A stretch of DNA of 64,000 nt from Hyphococcus formosus. GTDB lineage: Bacteria > Pseudomonadota > Alphaproteobacteria > Caulobacterales > Parvularculaceae. The notes beneath the pieces were generated by a model that searched no databases, was not told where the DNA came from, and saw nothing but the letters and a program-made list of their open reading frames with translations. The position numbers and the translations under genes are program-made. The stretch spans positions 2,418,001 through 2,482,000 of the forward strand of contig NZ_CP157210.1 of the NCBI RefSeq assembly GCF_046736345.1. Direction: 5' to 3'. Of the stretch, positions 52,396 through 59,076 are shown piece by piece. Positions within the stretch are counted from its first letter, which is position 1. Every line of letters begins with the position of its first letter.

Positions 52396-52985
52396 TATAC
52401 AGTTAAATCCTGTTCTTCTTTTATATCCGTGCCATGACGAAATATGGTCGCCAGCGAAAAGGCAATCAGAACACCAATCCAAGGGGCGGTCGATAAACCC
52501 ATCTCCAACCCTTCTGTGTCGATAATCTGTGCGGCTTCCATGGCCGCAGCCACCAGCCAGACCCCGTAAATCGATAATTGCGCACCGGCACCGAAATAAC
52601 CGATCCGCCGCAGCCGATCGCCATTGTCGCGCGCAAACGCATTATCGTTTTGGACGTTGCGCAAAATGGCTAACATCTGACCAATGACAAAGATCCCGAA
52701 CGTAACGGAAATCAGCAAAACCAAGGATTCCACCACCAACGCCGCGCTCGTCATGTCCTGGTTATTTTCAATACCAAAATAAATCGTAGGCCATTTCGCA
52801 TCCATATCAGCAGGGTCAGAGCCCAGATATTTGGGCATGCTTGACCCGGCAAACAGGTAATAGGGAACGGCCAGATAATTGAGCGCCAGAATTATACGCG
52901 TATAGACAAGCAATGTGATCAGTAGGCTGACTGATTTAATGCCTTTTGCTTTTGGTTTTATTTCCACGTCGCGCACGTTTTCCAA
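52395..52985 (-). CDS. DUF2975 membrane protein, second copy
   Basis: 196 residues from TTG 52985, or 193 from GTG 52976, which has AGGA at a better distance. Four membrane helices (about 20-45, 85-108, 130-148, 160-180), with the DUF2975 signature region LRRIGYFG and the characteristic C-terminal EEQDLTV. It is a paralogue of the preceding gene. Function of the family is unknown. Coupled to the HTH gene (one-base overlap) and within a few bases of the first copy. Confidence 0.87.
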   Translation of the reverse strand: MENVRDVEIKPKAKGIKSVSLLITLLVYTRIILALNYLAVPYYLFAGSSMPKYLGSDPADMDAKWPTIYFGIENNQDMTSAALVVESLVLLISVTFGIFVIGQMLAILRNVQNDNAFARDNGDRLRRIGYFGAGAQLSIYGVWLVAAAMEAAQIIDTEGLEMGLSTAPWIGVLIAFSLATIFRHGTDIKEEQDLTV

Positions 52986-52987
52986 TC

Positions 52988-53515
52988 CTAAACCGTCAGG
53001 TCCTGCTCTTCTTTCATTCTCGCGCCCTCACGGAAGACCTCAGCGAGAACGAAAACAGCGATAATCGCGAGCCATGAAATGAAAGAACTATTGATGTCGA
53101 TATCCGCCCGGAAAATCATCGAGAACAAACCAAAAGCGAATTTCGCGCCCTCCCCAATAAGCAGCGCATAGCCGACCGCACGAAACCGATCGGCATTTTC
53201 TTTTACAAACGGCGATCCGAGACGCAGTGTTTTTAATATTTCCAATAGGCGATTAACCACAAAAAGCATTACCGCCGTGGTTGCAAAAGCATGAGCAACG
53301 GAAAAATAGACGTTTAGGCTTGCCAGCTTTTCGTCACCTTCGTCGGCCACCTCTAAATCGCCCCAATCGCTCAGCATTTCCGCCAGCGACGGTAGGAGCG
53401 GAATTATCAGCAACATAAGGACAATACCGACGAGGCTAATCGAAAGGATAATACGCGTAATATGAAGCCCAATCGCGAGAATTGAGGCCAGCGATCCTTT
53501 GCCAATCGCGCGCAT
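52988..53515 (-). CDS. DUF2975 membrane protein, first copy
   Basis: 175 residues, four membrane helices (about 12-35, 67-88, 106-125, 140-160), FRAVGYALL and the tail KEEQDLTV. It starts at ATG 53515 with GGAGAG eight bases before. It shares the C-terminal KEEQDLTV and helix order with the copy downstream, but the rest has diverged, so the pair is an old duplication. A hairpin over the end of the 53-codon gene (53547-53575) separates it from the two peptide genes. Confidence 0.87.
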   Translation of the reverse strand: MRAIGKGSLASILAIGLHITRIILSISLVGIVLMLLIIPLLPSLAEMLSDWGDLEVADEGDEKLASLNVYFSVAHAFATTAVMLFVVNRLLEILKTLRLGSPFVKENADRFRAVGYALLIGEGAKFAFGLFSMIFRADIDINSSFISWLAIIAVFVLAEVFREGARMKEEQDLTV

Positions 53516-53546
53516 AACGTCACTCTCCGTCTTTTAGGTTGGTTAT

Positions 53547-53575
53547 CCTGATCACCCTAAAAAAAGGCGATCAGG
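53547..53575 (-). other. Intercistronic hairpin over 53-aa gene stop
   Basis: CCTGATC pairs with GATCAGG (53547-53553 with 53569-53575), with CC/GG inside and a T-rich loop containing the stop codon. It may set the ratio of the peptide genes to the DUF2975 genes by RNA processing or attenuation; inferred only. Confidence 0.45.
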
Positions 53576-53718
53576 CAAAATTTGGTCTGACACGCTTGCG
53601 CCGTGTCTTCGGTGCCGATCTCGGTGTTTGGCTGGGTCACCGTGCCCAGCGAGATCAGACACCCGGCGGCGATAGCAAGCAGGCTACCGGCCGCCATAAG
53701 GTGTAAGGCTTTTTGCAT
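53557..53718 (-). CDS. 53-residue membrane/secreted peptide with CxxxxC tail
   Basis: 53 residues beginning MQKALHLMAAGSLLAIAAGC. The first 26 residues are one hydrophobic segment that also reads as a signal peptide, with IAAGC as a possible lipobox. The rest is a short polar stretch rich in T, E and Q that ends CQTKFCLIAFF, two cysteines five positions apart before a hydrophobic terminus. The start ATG overlaps the stop of the 44-residue gene by one base (TAATG), so it is translationally coupled. I do not recognise a family. A signal, pheromone, toxin or small regulator peptide would all fit. Confidence 0.6.
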   Translation of the reverse strand: MQKALHLMAAGSLLAIAAGCLISLGTVTQPNTEIGTEDTAQACQTKFCLIAFF

Positions 53719-53852
53719 TACGCTACTCCAGCGAACGAGCCGAGCGCAGAAAAATAGCCGGCCCCAATTAATGTGATCGTCACGAGGACTGCCAATCCAT
53801 TGACAAATCCACCAAATCTATCGACATTGTTTTCCGAGTTTGTGAAGCGCAT
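53718..53852 (-). CDS. 44-residue single-helix membrane peptide
   Basis: 44 residues from ATG 53852 with a strong ribosome site (AAGGAG, about seven bases before). It begins with a polar MRFTNSENNVDRFGG head and then one hydrophobic helix (about 17-38) to the end. Such short single-span proteins occur as toxins or as modulators of larger membrane proteins. It is first in the accessory operon and coupled to the 53-residue gene. The long leader contains an oppositely directed terminator (53899-53933). Confidence 0.6.
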   Translation of the reverse strand: MRFTNSENNVDRFGGFVNGLAVLVTITLIGAGYFSALGSFAGVA

Positions 53853-53898
53853 GGGTTTCTCCTTTTCTTTCCTGTGTTTGCATCTCGTTTGATCTCTT

Positions 53899-53933
53899 GA
53901 GCGGTTTGGGCTTCGCCCGGCCGCTCTTTTTTT
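53899..53933 (+). terminator. Rho-independent terminator facing plus strand, opposite the operon
   Basis: Stem GAGCGG/CCGCTC (53899-53904 with 53921-53926) with an inner GGGC-ttc-GCCC, followed by seven T on the plus strand. No plus-strand gene ends here: the nearest is the MFS gene, stopping 1.7 kb earlier. TTGACA at 53800-53805 is a possible -35 but lacks a good -10. It would end a short plus-strand transcript antisense to the peptide genes. Confidence 0.7.
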
Positions 53934-54025
53934 GGTCTCTGATTTGGGCTTTTTTCGCCCGATTGTTGTTGTAGGCAGTGCGAAGGTTGTTCCGTCGTCT
54001 TGTTGATTATCGATATACACTTATT

Positions 54026-54081
54026 GAAAAACGATGCAAGCGTTTTTTTCGAAAAACGATAAATTTTTGCTGAAAAAGGAT
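54026..54081. repeat. Three GAAAAAcGAT direct repeats
   Basis: GAAAAACGAT at 54026-54035 and 54051-54060, GAAAAAGGAT at 54072-54081; spacing 25 and 21 bp (about two helical turns). They lie between the divergent accessory operon and rdgB. The middle unit also forms an inverted repeat CGTTTTT/AAAAACG with bases before it. They are candidate operators, most simply for the XRE regulator of the operon. Confidence 0.6.
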
Positions 54082-54087
54082 AAATAG

Positions 54088-54696
54088 ATGAGCGAAAATC
54101 ATCGAAAATTGGCCCCCGGAGAGCTCATTATCGCCTCGCACAACGACGGAAAAGTACGCGAAATCAACGACTTACTAAAACCGTATTCGATGACGGCGAT
54201 TTCTGCAAAAAAAATTGGCCTTCCCGAGCCCGAAGAGACCGGAAAAACCTTTGCGGCGAATGCGGGACTGAAGGCGCGGGCTGCGGCACAGGCTGCAAAC
54301 CTGCCAGCACTGGCAGACGATTCCGGTCTTTGCGTTCATGCACTGGACAACGCCCCGGGCATCTATTCGGCGCGCTGGGCCGGCGACCCGCGCGACTTTG
54401 GTCACGCTATGAAGCGGGTTGAAACCGAACTCGCCGAACGTAATGCCAAGGACTATTCCGCCCATTTCGTGTGCGCCCTCGCCCTTGCCTGGCCAGATGG
54501 CCATGAGGAAATCTTCGAGGGCACGGTCCACGGCACCTTGGTTTTCCCCGGTCGCGGCGAAAAAGGGTTTGGCTATGATCCGATCTTCATGCCAGACGGG
54601 TACGAAACAACCTTTGGCGAAATGGACCCCGATGCAAAGCACGCGATGTCCCACCGCGCCGAGGCATTCCGTAAACTGATAAAAGAGAGTTTTTGA
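54088..54696 (+). CDS. rdgB: Non-canonical purine NTP pyrophosphatase (RdgB/HAM1)
   Basis: 202 residues. The family signature IIASHNDGKVREI at the N-terminus, ETGKTFAANAGLKA, LADDSGLCVHAL, and the GRGEKGFGYDPIF and SHRAEAF motifs. It hydrolyses dITP, XTP and ITP to monophosphate, keeping them out of DNA. First gene of a coupled run with the beta-lactamase and hemW. The stop TGA overlaps the following ATG by one base. GGAT precedes the start, but that ribosome site is part of the third GAAAAA repeat. Confidence 0.95.
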   Translation: MSENHRKLAPGELIIASHNDGKVREINDLLKPYSMTAISAKKIGLPEPEETGKTFAANAGLKARAAAQAANLPALADDSGLCVHALDNAPGIYSARWAGDPRDFGHAMKRVETELAERNAKDYSAHFVCALALAWPDGHEEIFEGTVHGTLVFPGRGEKGFGYDPIFMPDGYETTFGEMDPDAKHAMSHRAEAFRKLIKESF

Positions 54697-55481
54697 TGAT
54701 GATCAGAGCATTGGTTTTTATTGCACTTTTGGGCCTAACAGCGGCGTGTTCAAAAACCACGACCACATCGACCGTGACAAACGAGGTACCAGCTCCATCC
54801 CTCGAACAAATCGCTGAGAATGTTTGGATTCACAAATCCTACGCGGACTTTCCGCCTTATGGGCCCGTCCTTTCACAGGGCTTGGTCATAAAAACAGACG
54901 AAGGCATTGTACTGGTGGATACGGCGTGGACAAATGGCGACACCGCGATTGTTCTCGACCTGATTGAAGATACGCTTGGTGACGATCCTGACATGGCCGT
55001 CGTCACCCACGCCCATGCGGATAAAATGGGCGGTGTTGATACACTCAACAAACGCGGCATCGGTGGACGTGCGCACCCGCTCACCAATGAAGATGCGCCG
55101 GGGCGAAATTTAAAGCCTACGCAATATACGATTTTGGAGGACCGCGATATCGACACCCTGATGGGCTGGTCTGAGAATGGTGTCGATCACGATGGTCCGA
55201 TTACGGTATATTATCCGGGCCCGGGCCATGCACGCGATAATATTGTTGTCTATCATGCGCCCTCAAAGGTCCTGTTCGTGGGGTGCCTCATCCGCCCCGG
55301 CACATCGAACAGCCTCGGAAACACAGCTGATGCCGATCTAAGCCAATGGGCACAATCGGTCCGCAACGTCGCCGCAACCTTTCCGGAAGCGCAAATCATT
55401 GTGCCTAGCCACTCGGTCGCCGGTGACCGAGCCCTCCTCGACCACACGATTGCCTTGGTCGAGGCAGCAAACGCAGAATGA
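54696..55481 (+). CDS. Subclass B1 metallo-beta-lactamase, lipoprotein, NDM-like
   Basis: 261 residues from ATG 54696. Signal with lipobox LTAAC (Cys18), so it is a membrane-anchored periplasmic protein like NDM. All B1 zinc ligands are present: His105, His107 and His178 for Zn1; Asp109, Cys197 and His239 for Zn2, in the motifs THAHADKMGG, PGPGHARDN, VGCLI and PSHS. The loop after Cys197 keeps SLGN; the usual Lys is Arg200 here. NVWIHKSYADFP and VLVDTAWT match the NDM pattern closely by eye. It hydrolyses beta-lactams by family, untested for this copy. It overlaps rdgB and hemW. Confidence 0.9.
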   Translation: MMIRALVFIALLGLTAACSKTTTTSTVTNEVPAPSLEQIAENVWIHKSYADFPPYGPVLSQGLVIKTDEGIVLVDTAWTNGDTAIVLDLIEDTLGDDPDMAVVTHAHADKMGGVDTLNKRGIGGRAHPLTNEDAPGRNLKPTQYTILEDRDIDTLMGWSENGVDHDGPITVYYPGPGHARDNIVVYHAPSKVLFVGCLIRPGTSNSLGNTADADLSQWAQSVRNVAATFPEAQIIVPSHSVAGDRALLDHTIALVEAANAE

Positions 55482-56602
55482 ACACTAAGCCATTTGGGGT
55501 ATATCTGCACTGGCCTTATTGCGCCCGGATATGCCCCTATTGCGACTTTAATGTTTATAAAAACCGGACCAATGATGAAGCGGCGTGGATAGCCGCCCTG
55601 ACCCAGGATCTGGATTTCTGGGCGAACCGCACAGCTGGTCAAAAGCTTTCAAGCCTTTATTTCGGCGGCGGCACGCCCTCGCTCGCGCCCCTTTCTGTCA
55701 TCGAAGCGGTCATTACCCATTGCGATCAAAAATGGGGGTTTACGGATGATGCGGAGATCACCTTAGAGGCAAACCCGACAGATGCAGAACGGGCGACCTT
55801 CGCGGACCATGCGAAGGCCGGGATCAACCGCCTGTCATTGGGCGTTCAGTCCTTGCGTGATGATGCGCTCAAATTCCTCGGTCGGGAGCATGATGCCGAA
55901 GGCGCATTGCGCGCCATTGAAACCGCAAATGATGTGTTCAATCGCATAACATTCGATTTGATTTATGCGCGACCCAACCAAACGCTAGCGGATTGGGAAA
56001 AGGAACTGGGCGAGGCACTGGCGCTTGGATCATCCCATTTATCGCTTTACCAGCTCACGATTGAACCGGGCACAGCCTTTGCCAAAGCAGTTGATAGCGG
56101 ACGCTGGCAACCCGCACCTGAAGATTTATGCGCCGATATGTTCGATCTCGCGCAGGCACAAGCCGCAGCGGCGCATATGCCCGCCTATGAAATTTCAAAC
56201 CACGCCGCACCCGGAAATGAATCCCGGCACAATATGATATATTGGACGAATGCGGACTATATTGGCATTGGCCCCGGTGCCCATGGGCGCATTACCGAAA
56301 ACGGCATTCGGATGGCAACAGAGACAGCGCTAAAACCGTCGGACTATCTGGCGAACCCGTCCGCAACGGAAACGCCGCTCACCCAAGACGAAGCGATGAC
56401 AGAGCGCTTTTCGATGGGCCTTCGATTAATCGGCGGCATGCCCCTGACGCCAGATGATATGTTTTTCGATCAGGCAAACCGACTTGATACGCTCAAGCAA
56501 CTGATAGAAGACGGAATGCTCGAATGGGATCAGCAAAATGTACGCGCGACTGCAGATGGGCGACGTCTTTTAAACCGCGTGCTTTACGCGTTACTGGGAT
56601 AA
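55478..56602 (+). CDS. hemW: Radical SAM heme chaperone HemW
   Basis: 374 residues. Radical-SAM Cys motif CARICPYC (Cys15, 19, 22), then YFGGGTPSL, TLEANPT and the HemN_C domain near the C-terminus. It lacks the fourth Cys of true coproporphyrinogen oxidase HemN, so it is the HemW type, which delivers heme to respiratory enzymes. It overlaps the beta-lactamase stop by ATGA. rdgB-hemW adjacency is standard in alphaproteobacteria; the intervening gene is not. Confidence 0.93.
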   Translation: MNTKPFGVYLHWPYCARICPYCDFNVYKNRTNDEAAWIAALTQDLDFWANRTAGQKLSSLYFGGGTPSLAPLSVIEAVITHCDQKWGFTDDAEITLEANPTDAERATFADHAKAGINRLSLGVQSLRDDALKFLGREHDAEGALRAIETANDVFNRITFDLIYARPNQTLADWEKELGEALALGSSHLSLYQLTIEPGTAFAKAVDSGRWQPAPEDLCADMFDLAQAQAAAAHMPAYEISNHAAPGNESRHNMIYWTNADYIGIGPGAHGRITENGIRMATETALKPSDYLANPSATETPLTQDEAMTERFSMGLRLIGGMPLTPDDMFFDQANRLDTLKQLIEDGMLEWDQQNVRATADGRRLLNRVLYALLG

Positions 56603-56617
56603 TGCGAGTAGAGAGCC

Positions 56618-57064
56618 ATGAACGAAGTTAGTGATGTCGGGCACATTATCCAGCTGGCGGTGGCCCCGGTTTTTTTGCTCGCCGGTATTGGTGCGTTGTT
56701 GAATGTCGTGACCCATCGCCTGGCGCGGGTCATTGACCGGGCGCGTGTTTTAGAAGCGCGTCTTGGCGAACAGCCGAGCGCGACCGAAATCGGTCGTATC
56801 AAGGATGAACTGGCGGCGCTTGATAAACGCATGCTGTATGCACAACGGGCAATTTGGCTGTTTTCGATTGCCGCTTTATTGATCTGCGTCGTGGTTGCAA
56901 CGCTCTTTATCGGCGAGTTTATCGCCGCGAATGTTGAAACGCTGGTTGCGATGCTGTTCGTTGCAACCATGCTGGGCATGGTCGCGGGATTAGTGTTATT
57001 CCTGATGGAAATATCAATCGCCACGCGGACATTGCGGGTCCGGGAAACATTGTTTGCAAAATAA
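56618..57064 (+). CDS. DUF2721 membrane protein
   Basis: 148 residues, with a helix at about 9-30, a polar stretch with THRLARVIDRARVLE, and two further helices (about 78-100, 110-132). The N-terminal IIQLAVAPVFLLAGIGALLNVVTHRLARVIDRAR pattern is that of DUF2721. Function unknown. It is 15 bp after hemW and 15 bp before the ThiF-like gene, so likely in the same operon. Confidence 0.85.
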   Translation: MNEVSDVGHIIQLAVAPVFLLAGIGALLNVVTHRLARVIDRARVLEARLGEQPSATEIGRIKDELAALDKRMLYAQRAIWLFSIAALLICVVVATLFIGEFIAANVETLVAMLFVATMLGMVAGLVLFLMEISIATRTLRVRETLFAK

Positions 57065-57079
57065 CCGCCCTATAGCGAA

Positions 57080-57832
57080 ATGACACCAGAACAGAAACAA
57101 CGCTACGCCAGACATATCCTCCTTCGCGAGGTTGGTGGCCAAGGCCAGAAAAAATTACTGGCGGCGCGTGTTCTTGTAGTCGGCGCGGGTGGATTGGGCG
57201 CGCCCATCATTTCTTATCTGGCCGCCGCTGGTGTCGGTACCCTCGGCATCGCCGATGATGACACGGTCGATCTTTCGAATTTACAGCGGCAGGTGATATT
57301 CAAAACCAAAGATGTGGGGCAGCCGAAAGCTGATGTCGCACAGGATTTTGTTAGCGCGCTAAACCCGAATGTGACGGTGATCTCGCACCCCCGCATTGAT
57401 GCGGATAATGCGAACGCAATCATCAAGGACTATGATCTTGTGGTCGAGGGCGTCGATAATTTCGCGTCTCGTTACGCCCTTAACCGCGCTGTCATCGCGA
57501 GAAAAATACCGCTGGTCTCAGCGGCGCTGGGTCGGTTCGAAGGACAGCTTTCGACTTTCAAACCGTTTGAAAAGCCGGGTGTTCTGCCCTGCTATCGCTG
57601 TCTCGTCCCGGTGGAACCACCGCGCGACGAACAGATCAATTGTGCCGAAGAAGGGATTTTGGGGGTGGTCGCCGGTGTTATGGGAACACTCGCGGCGACC
57701 GAAGTCTTGAAGGAAATTCTATCCATCGGTGACAGCCTGGCCGGACGGCTCATGCTATATGACGGGCTGTCCGGACAGTTCAGAACCATCGGCCTGCCTG
57801 CGGACCCGGCCTGCCCTGACTGCGGGGCTTAA
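57080..57832 (+). CDS. moeB: MoeB/ThiF-type adenylyltransferase
   Basis: 250 residues. E1-like fold with VVGAGGLGAP, DTVDLSNLQRQ (Arg finger), and the zinc sites CYRC and CPDC. It adenylates the C-terminus of the MoaD or ThiS sulphur carrier for molybdopterin or thiazole synthesis. The single-domain length of 250 without a rhodanese part fits MoeB better than longer forms. No moaD/moaE or thi genes are next to it. Its stop overlaps the convergent DUF2141 gene by 4 bp. Confidence 0.9.
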   Translation: MTPEQKQRYARHILLREVGGQGQKKLLAARVLVVGAGGLGAPIISYLAAAGVGTLGIADDDTVDLSNLQRQVIFKTKDVGQPKADVAQDFVSALNPNVTVISHPRIDADNANAIIKDYDLVVEGVDNFASRYALNRAVIARKIPLVSAALGRFEGQLSTFKPFEKPGVLPCYRCLVPVEPPRDEQINCAEEGILGVVAGVMGTLAATEVLKEILSIGDSLAGRLMLYDGLSGQFRTIGLPADPACPDCGA

Positions 57833-58299
57833 TCTTTCAGGGTAATGACGACCACAGTGCCCGGTGCGACCGGGACTTTTGTTTCGTCATAGCGCGGCTT
57901 GCGCAGCTTAGGGACAAACCCGTTTGAAAATGCAACCGGTTCTTTCGGACGGCCCAACACTTTGCCGCGATTGAGGACACCATCGCCATTTTCATCGAGA
58001 TACGCCGCAAAGGAATATTCGCCCGGCTCAAGCCCATAAAGGTTCAGGACAGCAACGCCATCCTCGCCGATCTCGGCTTGGTGCTTGACGCGCGCGGAAT
58101 GCAGAAACGCCTCTTCGCTGTCATAAACGCTCAGCCGCACATACTGACCGGGCTTGACCGCAAACTCAGTATTCACCGCTGCGACGACGCGCGATGGGTC
58201 CGCATATTTGGAAGCCAAATCAAATTGATTGGGAACGGAATCCGCATGTGCGGCTCCGGCAATCAACGCAATAAACCCTATCCCCAACAATTTACGCAC
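57829..58299 (-). CDS. DUF2141 domain exported protein
   Basis: 156 residues from GTG 58299, signal peptide cleaved near AHA-D (about 19-20). Beta-rich domain with LYGLEPGEYSFAAYLDENGDGVLN and GRPKEPVAFSN, the DUF2141 hallmark (a Ca-binding-like DENGDG loop). Periplasmic; function unknown. A perfect CtrA-type box stands 70 bp before the start. No other gene shares the transcript. Confidence 0.86.
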   Translation of the reverse strand: MRKLLGIGFIALIAGAAHADSVPNQFDLASKYADPSRVVAAVNTEFAVKPGQYVRLSVYDSEEAFLHSARVKHQAEIGEDGVAVLNLYGLEPGEYSFAAYLDENGDGVLNRGKVLGRPKEPVAFSNGFVPKLRKPRYDETKVPVAPGTVVVITLKD

Positions 58300-58368
58300 G
58301 GCGCTATACTTTCAGTTTCCACAAACAAGGCAGGTTAATTGGGCGAACAGATTGAGAAATCAAGCCAA

Positions 58369-58383
58369 TTAACCGCAACTTAA
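58369..58383. promoter_or_regulatory. CtrA-type box upstream of DUF2141 gene
   Basis: TTAA (58369-58372), seven bases, TTAA (58380-58383), followed by CC. The nearest gene start is the DUF2141 gene, 70 bp away on the minus strand; the other flank is the 3' end of the methyltransferase gene. Confidence 0.58.
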
Positions 58384-58453
58384 CCATATGATGCGCTCAC
58401 AAAATTGCGATTCAACTAAAATTTGGGAAAAATCACGCCTGAATTAAAAGCTG

Positions 58454-59071
58454 TTACCGACTGGCCACGCCATAACTGATGAATCCGGCAAATTTCGGCA
58501 TGCCCGGCGCGTAATGTTGGTCCAATTCATCAATCGTAAAACCGGCACTCCCGACAAGCCCGGTAGTATCGCGGTTGAGATTACAACCACCAGCAAGTTT
58601 GCCCCAGATACCATTGAGACGGTTTTGCCACCGCGCGACGCCCCGATCCGGAGCCAAACCATGTTCCAGAAAAACCAGCTTGCCGGCAGGGGTTAACACA
58701 CGGCGCATGCCAGCCAGTGCTTTTTCGACTTCGGGGATTGTACACAGCGTAAAGGTCACAAGTACCGTATCGACGCTTTCATCCGGCAGCGGAATATCTT
58801 CGCCGGGCAGGTCCAGCCATTCAAACGGAACCTCAATATCCGCGACCCGCTTTTTCGCGCGCTTACGCATCGCCTCAGCAGGTTCAAGTGCATAAAGATG
58901 TTCAATCGCCGATTGGTCATAGAACGGAACATTATGACCAGAACCAAAGCCAATTTCTAAAACGCGCCCGGAAGCCCGCGGCACAATCTTCGCTCTTTCC
59001 TTGGAAACGGGCTTCATCCCACAAGCGCAGGATACGAGGGCCGGTTCGATATGATCGCTATACCAGCCCAT
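58454..59071 (-). CDS. Class I SAM-dependent methyltransferase
   Basis: 205 residues. Rossmann-fold SAM motifs: VLEIGFGSGHN (about 36-46), YALEPAEAM, LVTFTLCTIPEVEKAL and LVFLEHGLAP. It is of the small ubiE-like class (phosphatidylethanolamine N-methyltransferase-like or similar); the acceptor cannot be told. An N-terminal CACGMKP segment is unusual. It starts 5 bp after the stop of the hydroxyacid dehydrogenase gene, so the two are co-transcribed. Confidence 0.88.
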   Translation of the reverse strand: MGWYSDHIEPALVSCACGMKPVSKERAKIVPRASGRVLEIGFGSGHNVPFYDQSAIEHLYALEPAEAMRKRAKKRVADIEVPFEWLDLPGEDIPLPDESVDTVLVTFTLCTIPEVEKALAGMRRVLTPAGKLVFLEHGLAPDRGVARWQNRLNGIWGKLAGGCNLNRDTTGLVGSAGFTIDELDQHYAPGMPKFAGFISYGVASR

Positions 59072-59076
59072 TTGCC

